DNA from: RGIG8306 sp964426655 | GTDB lineage: Bacteria; Bacillota; Clostridia; Lachnospirales; Lachnospiraceae | Assembly: GCA_964426655.1 (NCBI GenBank) | Contig: CAYRQT010000004.1 | Coordinates: 1-64,000, forward strand | Direction: 5' to 3' | Length of the DNA: 64,000 nt | In this document: piece after piece, positions 36,101 through 45,238 of the stretch | Position numbering within the stretch: position 1 is the first letter of the stretch | Layout of the letters: the number at the start of each line of letters is the position of its first letter | Made by a program: the position numbers and the translations under genes | The notes under the pieces: generated by a model | The model's database searches: none | Seen by the model: only the letters and a program-made list of their open reading frames with translations | What the model was told of the DNA's origin: nothing

Positions 36101-36844
36101 TCAGGTGCGCATGGCTCCGTCAACAGAGAGAATCTCACCTGTGACATAGGAGGCCAGATCACTGGCAAGGAACAGGAAGGCGTTGGCAATGTCCTGGGGC
36201 TGACCAATTCTTTTTAGGGGAATATGTGCCACGAGGGTGTCTACAATTGCATCTGGAAGTGCGGCTACCATATCTGTTTTTATAACGCCGGGTGCAACTG
36301 CATTTACCCGGATGTTATCCGGACCAAGTTCACGGGCCAGGGAAATGGTCAGGCCATTTACCGCAAATTTACTGGTAGGGTAGCCCACTCCGCCGGCAGC
36401 ACCGGTGAGACTTACCATGGAACTGGTATTCAGGATGCAGCCACCGCCCTGGGCTTTCATATATTTTGCGGCTGGCTAAATGGTGTTGAACAAAGCACTG
36501 ACATTGATATGCATGGCTTTGTCAAATTCGCCGGGTTTGTAGTCATATAAGGTGGTACTTTGAGAGATGCCCGCATTATTCACTAAAATATCAATGCGCC
36601 CATATCGGGTATGGATGTCGTCAATAGCAGCGGCTACTTCTTCTGCGTTCAACAGATTCGGAAAAAGGCCTTCCACGGGACAGGCAGGGTTTTCCTCTTT
36701 TAACTGCTTTAAAGCGCTCTCCACTGTTTCCTGGCGGGAACCGAACAGAATGACTTTGGCACCGTTTTGCAGATATGTGCGGACAATGGCGAAACCAATT
36801 CCTCTGGTTCCGCCCGTGACTACGGCAACTTTGTTTTTTAACAT
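36101..36844 (-). pseudogene. Short-chain dehydrogenase/reductase (FabG-like) with internal amber codon
   Basis: Starts at 36844 with MLKNKVAVVTGGTRGIGFA (Rossmann TGxxxGIG), NNAG at the usual distance, then in-frame TAG at 36476-36478 after SALFNTI. Past it the same frame continues as PAAKYMKAQGGG, catalytic Ser (NTSSMVSL), YPTSK (Tyr and Lys) and the regular C-terminus LSVDGAM. One codon change (for example CAG to TAG) would give a full 247-residue enzyme. No other damage is visible, so the lesion is recent or an error. Confidence 0.88.
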
Positions 36845-36882
36845 AAAAAATCCTCTCTTTTGTTTTATAAGTTAATTACATA

Positions 36883-36914
36883 ACAAACAAAGATTTCTGT
36901 CATTCTTTATTTGT
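36883..36914. promoter_or_regulatory. Inverted repeat between the SDR gene and the YesN gene
   Basis: ACAAACAAAGA (36883-36893) and TCTTTATTTGT (36904-36914) are inverted copies with one mismatch and a 10-bp centre. They lie in the divergent spacer, 39 bp before the SDR start. Candidate operator; the binding protein is unknown. Confidence 0.4.
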
Positions 36915-37036
36915 TTCCCGGAAATGAAAAATAAAGATATAGGAAAAAAAACGGGAATCATATATAATACAACTGTATAAAAAGGAGCATAGTCGGCGGA
37001 TTGAAAATCTGACAGGGGTGAGAAGAAGGAGACTTC

Positions 37037-38644
37037 ATGTACACAATAGTTGTTGCAGACGATGAAGAAGAACTAAGAAAAGCTATTTTGCGGAAAATGG
37101 ATTGGTCAGGCATCGGATTTGAAGTGGTGGGAGAAGCCGAAAACGGTGTGGAGGCTTTGGAGCTGGTGGAGAAGAAGGAGCCGGATCTTCTATTAACCGA
37201 TATCCGTATGCCTTTTATTTCCGGCATCGAACTGGCCCGTCAGGTGCGAGAGGTGCGTCCTGCCACGCAGATCGTTTTTCTTAGCGGATATGACGACTTT
37301 ACCTATGCCCAGCAGGCCATTCAGTACAACATCATCAGTTACCTGTTAAAGCCTATTTCCATGGAGGAGCTCACAGGGGCTCTGATTCAGGTGCGCCAGA
37401 AAATGGATAAGCAATTTGCAGAGTTTGCAGATATCCGACAGGCGGGAGAAGGGGAAATCAACTATCTGATTCCCCTGTTGCTGGATGATATGCAGACGGA
37501 TTATTCCCAGGAAAGGGAAAGGCTCCTATTGGAGCAGGCCTGTCAGCATGGCCTTTTGCGGGAAAACAGCCACTTTCAGTATTGTGTCATTATCACGGTG
37601 ATACGGGATGCCCAGGGAAATAATGTTACGAATCCGGCAAATGTGCATGCTATTAATTCTATTCTGCATAAATATTTGCGGTTTAGGAGTTTCTTCAGTG
37701 AGAATAAAGTGATTTCTCTGGTAATGGGAACGACAGCGGCCCTTCAGAAATACCTGCACATTCTTGCAGGGGAAATTGTGCAGAGCATGGAACGAATTCT
37801 CCATGTCCGTTGTGTTATGGGAATTAGTCGTCCTGTAGACAGACTGGTGCTTTTGCATGAAGAATACAGGGAGGCCATAAATGCCATGGGGTATGCGGGC
37901 AATGCCAGCAGTGGGGTGCATTATATTTCAGATGAAGAGCCTTCTGCCGACATGGATGCGGAAAACCTGCAGGCGATGGTCACAGAGGTGGAGAGCCTGA
38001 TCAGAGGAGGGTCCGGAGCGCAGCTGGAAGAATGCCTGCATCGGCTGTTTGCAAATGTGGAAACCCACATGCTTTCCCGGGTGCAGCTTAATTTTCTTTT
38101 CCTGCAGATTCTATCTGCTGTAAGCCGTATCTTGTATGCGGTTTCGGAAGAAGATCCCAGTGCAGAACTGGCAGAGGATTTCTTTTTTAAGCGGATGCAC
38201 ATGTTTGACGGCAACATGGAAGAAATTGAAGAACGGGTGGCAAAGTTTTGTAAAGAGGCCAGAGATCTGGTGGCAGATAAGCGTAAGAAAAGTAGCGAAA
38301 TATTGACGGACAGGGCATTGCAACTGATTGATACCCGGTATATGGACGTCAACCTATCCCTGGTCTGTGTGAGTCAGGAAATTGGCGTCAGCCCCAATTA
38401 TCTGAGTAGTTTGATCAAAAAACACACGGGGCAGACATTTGTGGATCTGTTGACCCGGAGAAGAGTGGATGAGGCTAGAAAATTAATTTTGACAACTTCC
38501 ATGAAAATCAGGGAAATATCAGAAAGATGTGGCTACAGCGATCAACATTATTTTAGCTACTGTTTTAAAAAGTATGTGGGGCAGTCTCCTGCAGCCATGC
38601 GGCAGGAAAGAAGTATGTCCTCTGCAGAGGGAGGGCAGCCATGA
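37037..38644 (+). CDS. Response regulator, receiver plus AraC domain (YesN type)
   Basis: 535 residues. Receiver at 1-120 with the DD pair (VADDEE), phospho-acceptor Asp55 (LLLTDIRMP) and Lys105 (LLKPIS). A long middle region of about 300 residues follows, then a double HTH (VCVSQEIGVSPNYLSSLIKKHTG; IREISERCGYSDQHYFSYCFKKYVG). Overlaps the kinase gene by 4 bp (ATGA). Expected to activate the sugar-binding and mgl genes downstream. Confidence 0.93.
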   Translation: MYTIVVADDEEELRKAILRKMDWSGIGFEVVGEAENGVEALELVEKKEPDLLLTDIRMPFISGIELARQVREVRPATQIVFLSGYDDFTYAQQAIQYNIISYLLKPISMEELTGALIQVRQKMDKQFAEFADIRQAGEGEINYLIPLLLDDMQTDYSQERERLLLEQACQHGLLRENSHFQYCVIITVIRDAQGNNVTNPANVHAINSILHKYLRFRSFFSENKVISLVMGTTAALQKYLHILAGEIVQSMERILHVRCVMGISRPVDRLVLLHEEYREAINAMGYAGNASSGVHYISDEEPSADMDAENLQAMVTEVESLIRGGSGAQLEECLHRLFANVETHMLSRVQLNFLFLQILSAVSRILYAVSEEDPSAELAEDFFFKRMHMFDGNMEEIEERVAKFCKEARDLVADKRKKSSEILTDRALQLIDTRYMDVNLSLVCVSQEIGVSPNYLSSLIKKHTGQTFVDLLTRRRVDEARKLILTTSMKIREISERCGYSDQHYFSYCFKKYVGQSPAAMRQERSMSSAEGGQP

Positions 38645-40374
38645 AAAAAAGAAAATGGGAGTGCCATTTTAAAAAGCCACTGTCTTTACCGGTCATTATG
38701 ATGATTTTGATTATGGGAATGGTGGCCGCAGCAGTGCTGACCAGTATGTTCATTTTTATGGTGGTCTATCAGAATTCCATGAAACAGGATGCAGTCACAG
38801 CCAGCAGTCAGGCGGTGGTGCAGGCCTCCAATGCAGTGGAATCCTATTTGGATGACATGTATGAGGTAATGGATCAGATCAGCCAATATTATCAAGAGGA
38901 TAAAGAAGATAAAGCATATCTGATGGAGTCCCTGGTGGAACTGCGAACTGATGTGGCGGCTTTGACGGTATATTCAGAAAGTGGGGTGATGGAGGAAGCC
39001 TACACAGGAACGCAGACATTAAAGGAGAATATCTTTAAGAATCTATCCTGGGATGTGGGTGTCTCTTATTCGAAAGAGGAAGTGAATGTGAGCCGTCCCC
39101 ATGTGGAAACCCTGCTCCAAAATTACTTCCCCTGGGTGGTGTCGATCTCCAAAGATATGCTGCAGGAAGATGGCACCACGGTAAGGGTGATCATGGATAT
39201 TAAATTTTCTCAAATTGCTGATTACGTAGATGATGTGGGCATTGGGCAGCATGGATACTGCTTTATCATGGATGCGCAGGGGACCATCATATATCATCCA
39301 CAGCAGCAGTTGATTTTTTCTGGACTAAAATCGGAAAATACAGAGAAATTGTCCGGGCTGGAAGGGGCCATGCTGGATGATAACGTTATTTATACCGTGA
39401 ATGGCCTGGATAATAGTGAATGGAAGGTGGTGGGTGTCAGTTATGTGGATGAATTAATTGCCAGCAGAACACAAAGGGTTGTTTTTTATAATCTTTTTTT
39501 GCTTCTTGCAGTGGTACTGGCGACTTTTCTCATCAGTTACTGGCTGAGCCATTACATTTCCAAACCCATTCGAAGCCTGATTCATGCCATGAAGGATTTT
39601 GAAAGGAACGCAGAAAATTTCTCTTTTCAGGCCATTCAGGGAAGTAAAGAAATGATAGATCTGTCAAATTCCTTTGACCATATGGTGTATCGGATTCAGA
39701 AGCTGATGAATCAGGTGCGTCAGGAAGAAATTACCCTGAAAAAAACGGAGCTTAAGGCACTGCAGGCCCAGATTAATCCTCATTTTCTGTATAATACGTT
39801 AGATGCCATTGGTTGGTTGTGTGAAGAAGAAAGAAATGAGGATGCAGTTAAGATGGTAAATGCACTGGCAAAGCTGTTCCGCATTTCCATCAGCAGGGGA
39901 AAGGAAATGATTCCTATCCGGGATGAGCTGGAGCATGCTTCCCGTTACCTGCAAATCGAGAAATTCAGATACAAAAATCAGTTCACATACACCTTTCAGG
40001 TGGATGAAAGCTGCCTGGAGTATTATTGCAATAAAATAACCCTGCAGCCCATTATTGAAAATGCCATTTACCATGGGCTGAACCGGATGGTGGATGAAGG
40101 AGAAATCCATATAGTGCTGAAAAGCGAGGAAAATGATATTATATTTCTGATCACGGACAATGGGGTGGGGATGCGTCCGGAAGAAGCAGAAGGCATCCTG
40201 AATCGGGAACCGGGTGATCTAACAGGAATCGGCATAAAAAATGTGAATGATCGCATTAAAATATATTTTGGGGAGAAATACGGGCTGACCATCCAAAGTG
40301 AATTAGATGAGGGAACACAGGTCACCATCCGCATGCCAAAGGTGAGAAAGGAGGATATCCATGAAGGGAAGTAG
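38641..40374 (+). CDS. Membrane sensor histidine kinase (YesM type) with Cache-like sensor
   Basis: 577 residues. Helix at about 17-42, extracytoplasmic sensor of about 240 residues with Cache-like features (GQHGYCFIMDAQGTIIYHP), second helix at about 282-302, HAMP (ISKPIRSLIHAMKDFE), phospho-acceptor His381 in AQINPHFLYNTLDAIG and ATPase motifs DNGVGMRPEE and GIGIKNVNDRIKIYFG. Its 3' end overlaps the binding lipoprotein gene by 14 bp, so all three sensing proteins are co-translated. Confidence 0.93.
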   Translation: MKKRKWECHFKKPLSLPVIMMILIMGMVAAAVLTSMFIFMVVYQNSMKQDAVTASSQAVVQASNAVESYLDDMYEVMDQISQYYQEDKEDKAYLMESLVELRTDVAALTVYSESGVMEEAYTGTQTLKENIFKNLSWDVGVSYSKEEVNVSRPHVETLLQNYFPWVVSISKDMLQEDGTTVRVIMDIKFSQIADYVDDVGIGQHGYCFIMDAQGTIIYHPQQQLIFSGLKSENTEKLSGLEGAMLDDNVIYTVNGLDNSEWKVVGVSYVDELIASRTQRVVFYNLFLLLAVVLATFLISYWLSHYISKPIRSLIHAMKDFERNAENFSFQAIQGSKEMIDLSNSFDHMVYRIQKLMNQVRQEEITLKKTELKALQAQINPHFLYNTLDAIGWLCEEERNEDAVKMVNALAKLFRISISRGKEMIPIRDELEHASRYLQIEKFRYKNQFTYTFQVDESCLEYYCNKITLQPIIENAIYHGLNRMVDEGEIHIVLKSEENDIIFLITDNGVGMRPEEAEGILNREPGDLTGIGIKNVNDRIKIYFGEKYGLTIQSELDEGTQVTIRMPKVRKEDIHEGK

Positions 40375-41329
40375 CGGAAAAATGGGCGCAGTGGCAGTTG
40401 TCTGCGCACTGTTTCTGAGTGGATGTGCCAATTCAGCCACAGCAGATAAACCATATTTGGCTTTTGTGGTTAAATCCACTGTATCTGCCTTTTGGCAAAG
40501 TGTCTACGCTGGCGCAAAATCAGCCTCCGCAGAATACAATGTGGATATTACCTTTCAGGGACCGGAATATGAGGAAGATAGTATCACCCAGAATTTATAT
40601 GTGCATGAAGCCTTGGAGAATGGGGCAGATGTGATCGTACTGTCCGCCACAGGATATGAGGCCAATGCTTCTGCCGTGGAAGAAGCGGTGAATAAGGGGG
40701 TTCAGGTGGTCGTTATTGACAGTAATGTGAATTCCTCATTGATTTCCAGCTATATTGGAACGGATAATTATGAAGCAGGTAAAATGGCGGCAGAAGCGGC
40801 CCTGGACACAGATGAAGAAGATATTCATGTGGGGGTTGTTAATTATGGGGTCAGTTCTTTTAACGGACAGGAAAGAGAGCGGGGGCTGCGGGAAGTATTA
40901 CAAGAGGATGAAAGGGTCAAATCCATTATCACCACAAATGTGGTATCCACTACGGAGGAGGCCAAAGCAGGAACCATTGCTCTTTTAAATGATAATCCGG
41001 AAATCAATGTAATTGTCACCTTCAATGAGTGGACAAGCCTGGGAGTGGGGTATGCCATTCAGGAGCTTGGGCTGGCAGATACCACGCATGTGGTGGCCTT
41101 TGACAGCAATGTGGTTTCTGTGGGTATGTTGGAATCTGGGGAGGTGGATGCTTTAATTGTGCAGAATCCCTATGCCATGGGCTATTTTGGGGTTGAAAAT
41201 GCGTATAAGCTGCTTTACGGGAAAAAAGTAGATACTCAGGTGGATACATCCACCACGCTGGTGACAAGGGATAACATGTATTCTGAGGAATGCCAGAGAA
41301 TTTTGTTTTCCTTTGGAGAGATGCAGTAG
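40361..41329 (+). CDS. Periplasmic-type sugar-binding lipoprotein, probable sensor partner of the kinase
   Basis: 322 residues. Lipobox LFLSGC (Cys22), Peripla_BP_4/RbsB-like fold: VKSTVSAFWQSVYAGAKSA, VVVIDSNVNSSLISSYIGTDNYEAGKMAA, NEWTSLGVGYAIQE and VVAFDSNVVSVGML. It sits in the two-component operon with a 14-bp overlap, not with permeases. In Clostridium XylFII-LytS-YesN, a binding protein presents sugar to the kinase, and this gene order is the same. A second, transport-type binding protein follows at 41462. Confidence 0.88.
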   Translation: MKGSSGKMGAVAVVCALFLSGCANSATADKPYLAFVVKSTVSAFWQSVYAGAKSASAEYNVDITFQGPEYEEDSITQNLYVHEALENGADVIVLSATGYEANASAVEEAVNKGVQVVVIDSNVNSSLISSYIGTDNYEAGKMAAEAALDTDEEDIHVGVVNYGVSSFNGQERERGLREVLQEDERVKSIITTNVVSTTEEAKAGTIALLNDNPEINVIVTFNEWTSLGVGYAIQELGLADTTHVVAFDSNVVSVGMLESGEVDALIVQNPYAMGYFGVENAYKLLYGKKVDTQVDTSTTLVTRDNMYSEECQRILFSFGEMQ

Positions 41330-41382
41330 AATTTTATACCTTCTTCATAATATTTTGCAAAGATTTTTAAAACAGACTTCCG

Positions 41383-41388
41383 TATAAT
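41383..41388 (+). promoter_or_regulatory. Possible -10 box of the mgl operon
   Basis: TATAAT at 41383-41388 has no recognisable -35 at the right distance (41360-41365 reads AAGATT), as expected for a promoter that needs an activator such as the YesN protein upstream. The leader 41389-41455 is G-rich and contains an imperfect GGG/CCC hairpin. Confidence 0.35.
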
Positions 41389-41461
41389 GTGTTCAGTGAG
41401 AGGGAATCCCCGGGGAGGGAGACACCCTTAACTGGACACATTTTTTATAAGGAGGTTTACT

Positions 41462-42553
41462 ATGAAAAAAAGACTTTTGGCACTGGGGCTTGCGAGCTGT
41501 ATGTTATTTGGGGTGACAGCATGCAGTAAGAAAGCAGACGAAACAAAGGATGTAGCGGTATTCTACTATACTTATAGCGATACCTATATTTCCAGCGTGC
41601 GTACGGCAATGGACGCAGCTTTGGATGAAGCAGGCATCAAATATCAGAATTATGATTCCAACTCCAACCAGACCACCCAGAATGAGCAGATTGATACCGC
41701 TATCAGCCAGGGAGCTGACCTGTTGGTGGTAAATATTGTTACATCCGGTTCTGTGGATGCTTCACAGGCTATTGTGGATAAAGCAGAAGCTGCAGGCATT
41801 CCGGTTATTTTCTTTAACCGTGCAGTGGAAACAGATGATGAAGAAGGTGTGGTTCTTGGCAGCTATGATGATGTGGCTTTCGTAGGAACAGATGCACCGG
41901 AAGCAGGTCATATGCAGGGGCAGATGATTGGCAACTATCTGGTAGAAAATTTTGATGCAGTGGATTTGAATGGCGATGGTGAAATCAGCTATGCCATGTT
42001 TATGGGACAGCTGGGAAATGTAGAAGCTATCTATCGTACACAATATAGTGTAGAGGATGCCAACGCTGTTTTAACAGAAAATGGTCTTCCAGAACTGGTA
42101 TACTTTGACAGTTCCAATTCCGATAAATATCAGGTGGATCAGGATGGAAACTGGAGCGCAACTGCAGCCAATAACTATATGACCACTAACCTGGCACAGT
42201 ACAATGAAGATAATGACAACATGATTGAATTGATCATCTGCAACAATGATGGTATGGCAGAAGGTGTTATTTCTGCACTGAATGATAAGGGCTACAACAC
42301 CGGAGAGGCAGGCAGCACCACCATTCCTGTGTTCGGCGTGGATGCTACAGATGCTGCGAAACAGCTGATCGCTGATGGAAAGATGACTGGTACCATCAAA
42401 CAGGATGCAGAGGGTATGGCAGCTGGTATTGTACAGCTGGTACAGAATGTGGTAGATGGTAAGGAATTGCTGGCAGATACCGACAATCTGAACAAGTCTG
42501 AAACACTGGCAAATAAGATTTACATCCCTTATGCAGAATATACTGGTGAATAA
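41462..42553 (+). CDS. mglB: Galactose/methylgalactoside-type ABC binding lipoprotein
   Basis: 363 residues. Lipobox GVTAC (Cys21). MglB-like: FYYTYSDTYISSVRTAMDAAL, QNEQIDTAISQGADLLVVN, PVIFFNRAVE, the calcium-loop-like segment DLNGDGEISYAMFMGQLG, and PVFGVDATDAAKQLI. Binds galactose, glucose or a methylgalactoside and feeds MglA/MglC. Strong site AAGGAGG. It is separated from mglA by a terminator-like hairpin, the usual device for making more binding protein than ATPase. Confidence 0.92.
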   Translation: MKKRLLALGLASCMLFGVTACSKKADETKDVAVFYYTYSDTYISSVRTAMDAALDEAGIKYQNYDSNSNQTTQNEQIDTAISQGADLLVVNIVTSGSVDASQAIVDKAEAAGIPVIFFNRAVETDDEEGVVLGSYDDVAFVGTDAPEAGHMQGQMIGNYLVENFDAVDLNGDGEISYAMFMGQLGNVEAIYRTQYSVEDANAVLTENGLPELVYFDSSNSDKYQVDQDGNWSATAANNYMTTNLAQYNEDNDNMIELIICNNDGMAEGVISALNDKGYNTGEAGSTTIPVFGVDATDAAKQLIADGKMTGTIKQDAEGMAAGIVQLVQNVVDGKELLADTDNLNKSETLANKIYIPYAEYTGE

Positions 42554-42571
42554 GGAAATATCACATCAGAG

Positions 42572-42606
42572 CCTCACGGAATCTTCGGATTCCGTGGGAG
42601 CTTTTT
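42572..42606 (+). terminator. UUCG-capped partial terminator between mglB and mglA
   Basis: A 10-12-bp stem (CTCACGGAATC with GATTCCGTGGG, wobbles near the base) with the very stable TTCG tetraloop, followed by CTTTTT. Located 18 bp after mglB and ahead of mglA, it should terminate part of the transcripts and protect the mglB 3' end. Confidence 0.85.
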
Positions 42607-42654
42607 AGGAAGGGGTGACTTGTCATAAACGGCTCAGAAAAAGTACTCTTAAAA

Positions 42655-44130
42655 ATGGTAGACATTTGCAAGGAATTTCCCGGTGTGCGGGCGTTGGATC
42701 ATGTGCATTTGGAGGTGAAGGCAGGCACTGTGCATGCGTTGATGGGTGAGAATGGTGCAGGAAAGTCTACACTGATGAAATGTCTGTTTGGAATTTATTC
42801 CAAAGATTATGGAAATATTTATCTGGATGACAAAGAAATTAATTTTAAAAATTCCAAGGAAGCCCTGGAAAATGGGGTGGCCATGGTGCATCAGGAGCTG
42901 AATCAGGCCCTGAAAAGAAATGTAATGGACAACATCTGGCTGGGTCGTTATCCCCTGACGGCCGGCATGTTCGTAGATGAGAAAAAAATGTATAACGATA
43001 CAAAGGGGATTTTTGACGAGCTTGGTATACATGTTGACCCCAAGCGCATAATGTCCACGATGCCTGTCTCTCAGCGGCAGATGGTGGAAATTGCAAAAGC
43101 GGTCTCCTTCCATTCGAAAATCATTGTGTTTGATGAACCTACCTCTTCTTTAACGGAAAGAGAAGTGGAGCAGCTTTTCCGTATCATTAATATGTTACGT
43201 GATCAGGGCTGCGGCATCATCTACATTTCCCATAAGATGGCAGAAATTCTGCGGATATCTGATGAAGTTACGGTAATGCGTGACGGGACCTGGGTGGCTA
43301 CGGAGCCTGCTTCGTCCCTGACCACGGAAAAAATCATTAAATTGATGGTTGGAAGGGAATTGAATAATCAGTTCCCCCCTAAGGACAATGTGCCTGGGCA
43401 GGTAGCCTTAGAAGTGGATAACCTTACTGCGCAGTACTCTCTCTTAAAAGATGTGAAACTATCCGTAAAAGAGGGGGAAATTCTTGGACTGGCAGGGCTG
43501 GATGGCAGTGGAAGAACCGAAACCCTGGAGAGTATTTTTGGGATTGCCACCCGCAAGTCCGGAAAAATCACTTTGCATGGTAAATCATGCCTTAATAGGA
43601 ACTCCAGAGAATCTATTAAAAATGGATTTGCTCTTTTAACAGAAGAACGGCGTGCGACCGGAATTTTCGGAATTTTGAATATTCGGGAAAATACGGTAAT
43701 TTCCAGTTTAAAGAAACACCTTCGGTTTGGGCTGTATCTAAGTGAAAAGTCTATGAAAAAGGATACGGAGTGGTCTATCAATGCCATGCGGACAAAAACC
43801 CCTTCCCAGGAGCAGAAAATCAGAAATTTATCTGGTGGAAACCAGCAAAAGGTCATACTGGGAAGATGGCTGTTAACGGACCCGGAGGTCCTTCTTTTAG
43901 ATGAACCGACTCGGGGGATCGATGTAGGGGCAAAATACGAAATATATCAGATGATTATTGACCTGGCCAAAAAGGGAAAAGTAATCATTATGGTATCTTC
44001 TGAAATGCCGGAACTGTTAGGCGTATGTGACCGGATCCTGGTAATGTCCGGTGGAAGAGTAGCCGGTCAGGTGGATGCCCGCAACACGACCCAGGAAGAA
44101 ATTATGGCGCTTGCCGCAAAATATGTATAA
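42655..44130 (+). CDS. mglA: Galactose/methylgalactoside ABC ATPase
   Basis: 491 residues from the first ATG (42655). Two ATPase domains: Walker A GENGAGKSTLMKC, a degenerate first signature (MPVSQRQMVEIAKAV), Walker B IIVFDEPTSSL; second domain GLDGSGRTE, LSGGNQQKVILGRW and VLLLDEPTRGIDVG. The conserved first strand (LLKMVDICKEFPGV) begins upstream of this ATG, and the ATG has no ribosome binding site. AGGAAGGGG at 42607-42615 is instead correctly placed for an in-frame ATA at 42625, which would give a normal N-terminus. Confidence 0.92.
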   Translation: MVDICKEFPGVRALDHVHLEVKAGTVHALMGENGAGKSTLMKCLFGIYSKDYGNIYLDDKEINFKNSKEALENGVAMVHQELNQALKRNVMDNIWLGRYPLTAGMFVDEKKMYNDTKGIFDELGIHVDPKRIMSTMPVSQRQMVEIAKAVSFHSKIIVFDEPTSSLTEREVEQLFRIINMLRDQGCGIIYISHKMAEILRISDEVTVMRDGTWVATEPASSLTTEKIIKLMVGRELNNQFPPKDNVPGQVALEVDNLTAQYSLLKDVKLSVKEGEILGLAGLDGSGRTETLESIFGIATRKSGKITLHGKSCLNRNSRESIKNGFALLTEERRATGIFGILNIRENTVISSLKKHLRFGLYLSEKSMKKDTEWSINAMRTKTPSQEQKIRNLSGGNQQKVILGRWLLTDPEVLLLDEPTRGIDVGAKYEIYQMIIDLAKKGKVIIMVSSEMPELLGVCDRILVMSGGRVAGQVDARNTTQEEIMALAAKYV

Positions 44131-44144
44131 AGGAGGTCAGGACA

Positions 44145-45227
44145 TTGAAGGCTATCGAAAAATGGCAAAGCAATCTGAAAAATCGTCTTGATGAATATAA
44201 AGCACTGGATGGCAAAGAAAAATGGGCGTACTGGAAAGAATTTCTGATTAAGAATGCACTATACATTCTTTTGATCATCGCGATCATCTATACCTATTTT
44301 CAGAACAGCCGCTTTTTGGGAACGGCATCTATTATTAATATTGTCAGTCTGTCAGCAGCCAATCTGCCTATTGCACTAGGCATTGCGGGAACCATTGTGC
44401 TTACCGGTACTGACCTTTCAGCAGGGCGTGTAGTTGGACTGACTGCCTGTGTTTCTGCTTCCCTGTTGCAGTCTGTGACCTATGCCTCCAAAATGTTTCC
44501 CAACTTGGGGGTTGTTCCCATTCCACTGGTCATCCTTTTGGTCATTATCATTGGAGCAATAGTTGGTTATGTCAATGGGTTCTTTATTGCAAAGTTCCAG
44601 TTGCATCCCTTTATTGTTACTCTGGCTACGCAGCTGATTGTGTATGGCTTGCTGCTGATGTACATTATGCTGAATGGAAATAATGGACAGCCGCTTTCGG
44701 GACTGGATAAATCCTATAAGACTTTTGTAACTGGAAGCATTCTCTCTGTAGCAGGAGTGCCCATTCCCAATTATGTGTGGTTTGCAGTAATCACGGTCAT
44801 TTTCATGTGGTTTGTCTGGAATAAGACTACTTTTGGGAAAAATATGTTTGCAGTAGGTTCTAACCCGGAGGCAGCAAATGTATCCGGTGTCAATGTAATG
44901 CGAACAACCATTTTGGTGCATACCCTGGCAGGTGTGATGTATGCCATCACCGGATTCATTGAATCCGCCCGTATTGGATCCAATACGGCCCAGACAGGAC
45001 TGAACTATGAAGCAGATGCCATTGCAGCCTGCGTAATCGGCGGAGTGTCCTTTGTAGGTGGTACCGGAAAAATCAGCGGTGTAATCACCGGTGTTTTCCT
45101 GCTGAGAATTATCTTTGTGGCACTCAATTTCCTGTCCATTAATGCTAACCTGCAGTATGTGATCAAGGGACTGATTATTTTGGTGGCCTGTGCCATTGAT
45201 ATGAGAAAATATCTGGTACGCAAATAA
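44145..45227 (+). CDS. mglC: Galactose/methylgalactoside ABC permease
   Basis: 360 residues from TTG 44145, with AAGGAGG 8 nt upstream. About ten helices. Family motifs: ANLPIALGIAGTIVLTGTDLSAGRVVGL, GFFIAKFQLHPFIVTLATQ, VGSNPEAANVSGVNV and IGGVSFVGGTGKISGVITG. An N-terminal charged helix of about 40 residues (KWQSNLKNRLDEYKALDGKE) precedes the first membrane segment, as in Firmicute MglC. Confidence 0.94.
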   Translation: MKAIEKWQSNLKNRLDEYKALDGKEKWAYWKEFLIKNALYILLIIAIIYTYFQNSRFLGTASIINIVSLSAANLPIALGIAGTIVLTGTDLSAGRVVGLTACVSASLLQSVTYASKMFPNLGVVPIPLVILLVIIIGAIVGYVNGFFIAKFQLHPFIVTLATQLIVYGLLLMYIMLNGNNGQPLSGLDKSYKTFVTGSILSVAGVPIPNYVWFAVITVIFMWFVWNKTTFGKNMFAVGSNPEAANVSGVNVMRTTILVHTLAGVMYAITGFIESARIGSNTAQTGLNYEADAIAACVIGGVSFVGGTGKISGVITGVFLLRIIFVALNFLSINANLQYVIKGLIILVACAIDMRKYLVRK

Positions 45228-45238
45228 GGAGGGATCGG

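Noticed and set aside
36476..36478. TAG recoded as an amino acid genome-wide
   Set aside because: Intact genes in the window end in TAG (for example the binding protein ending at 41329), so TAG is an ordinary stop here.
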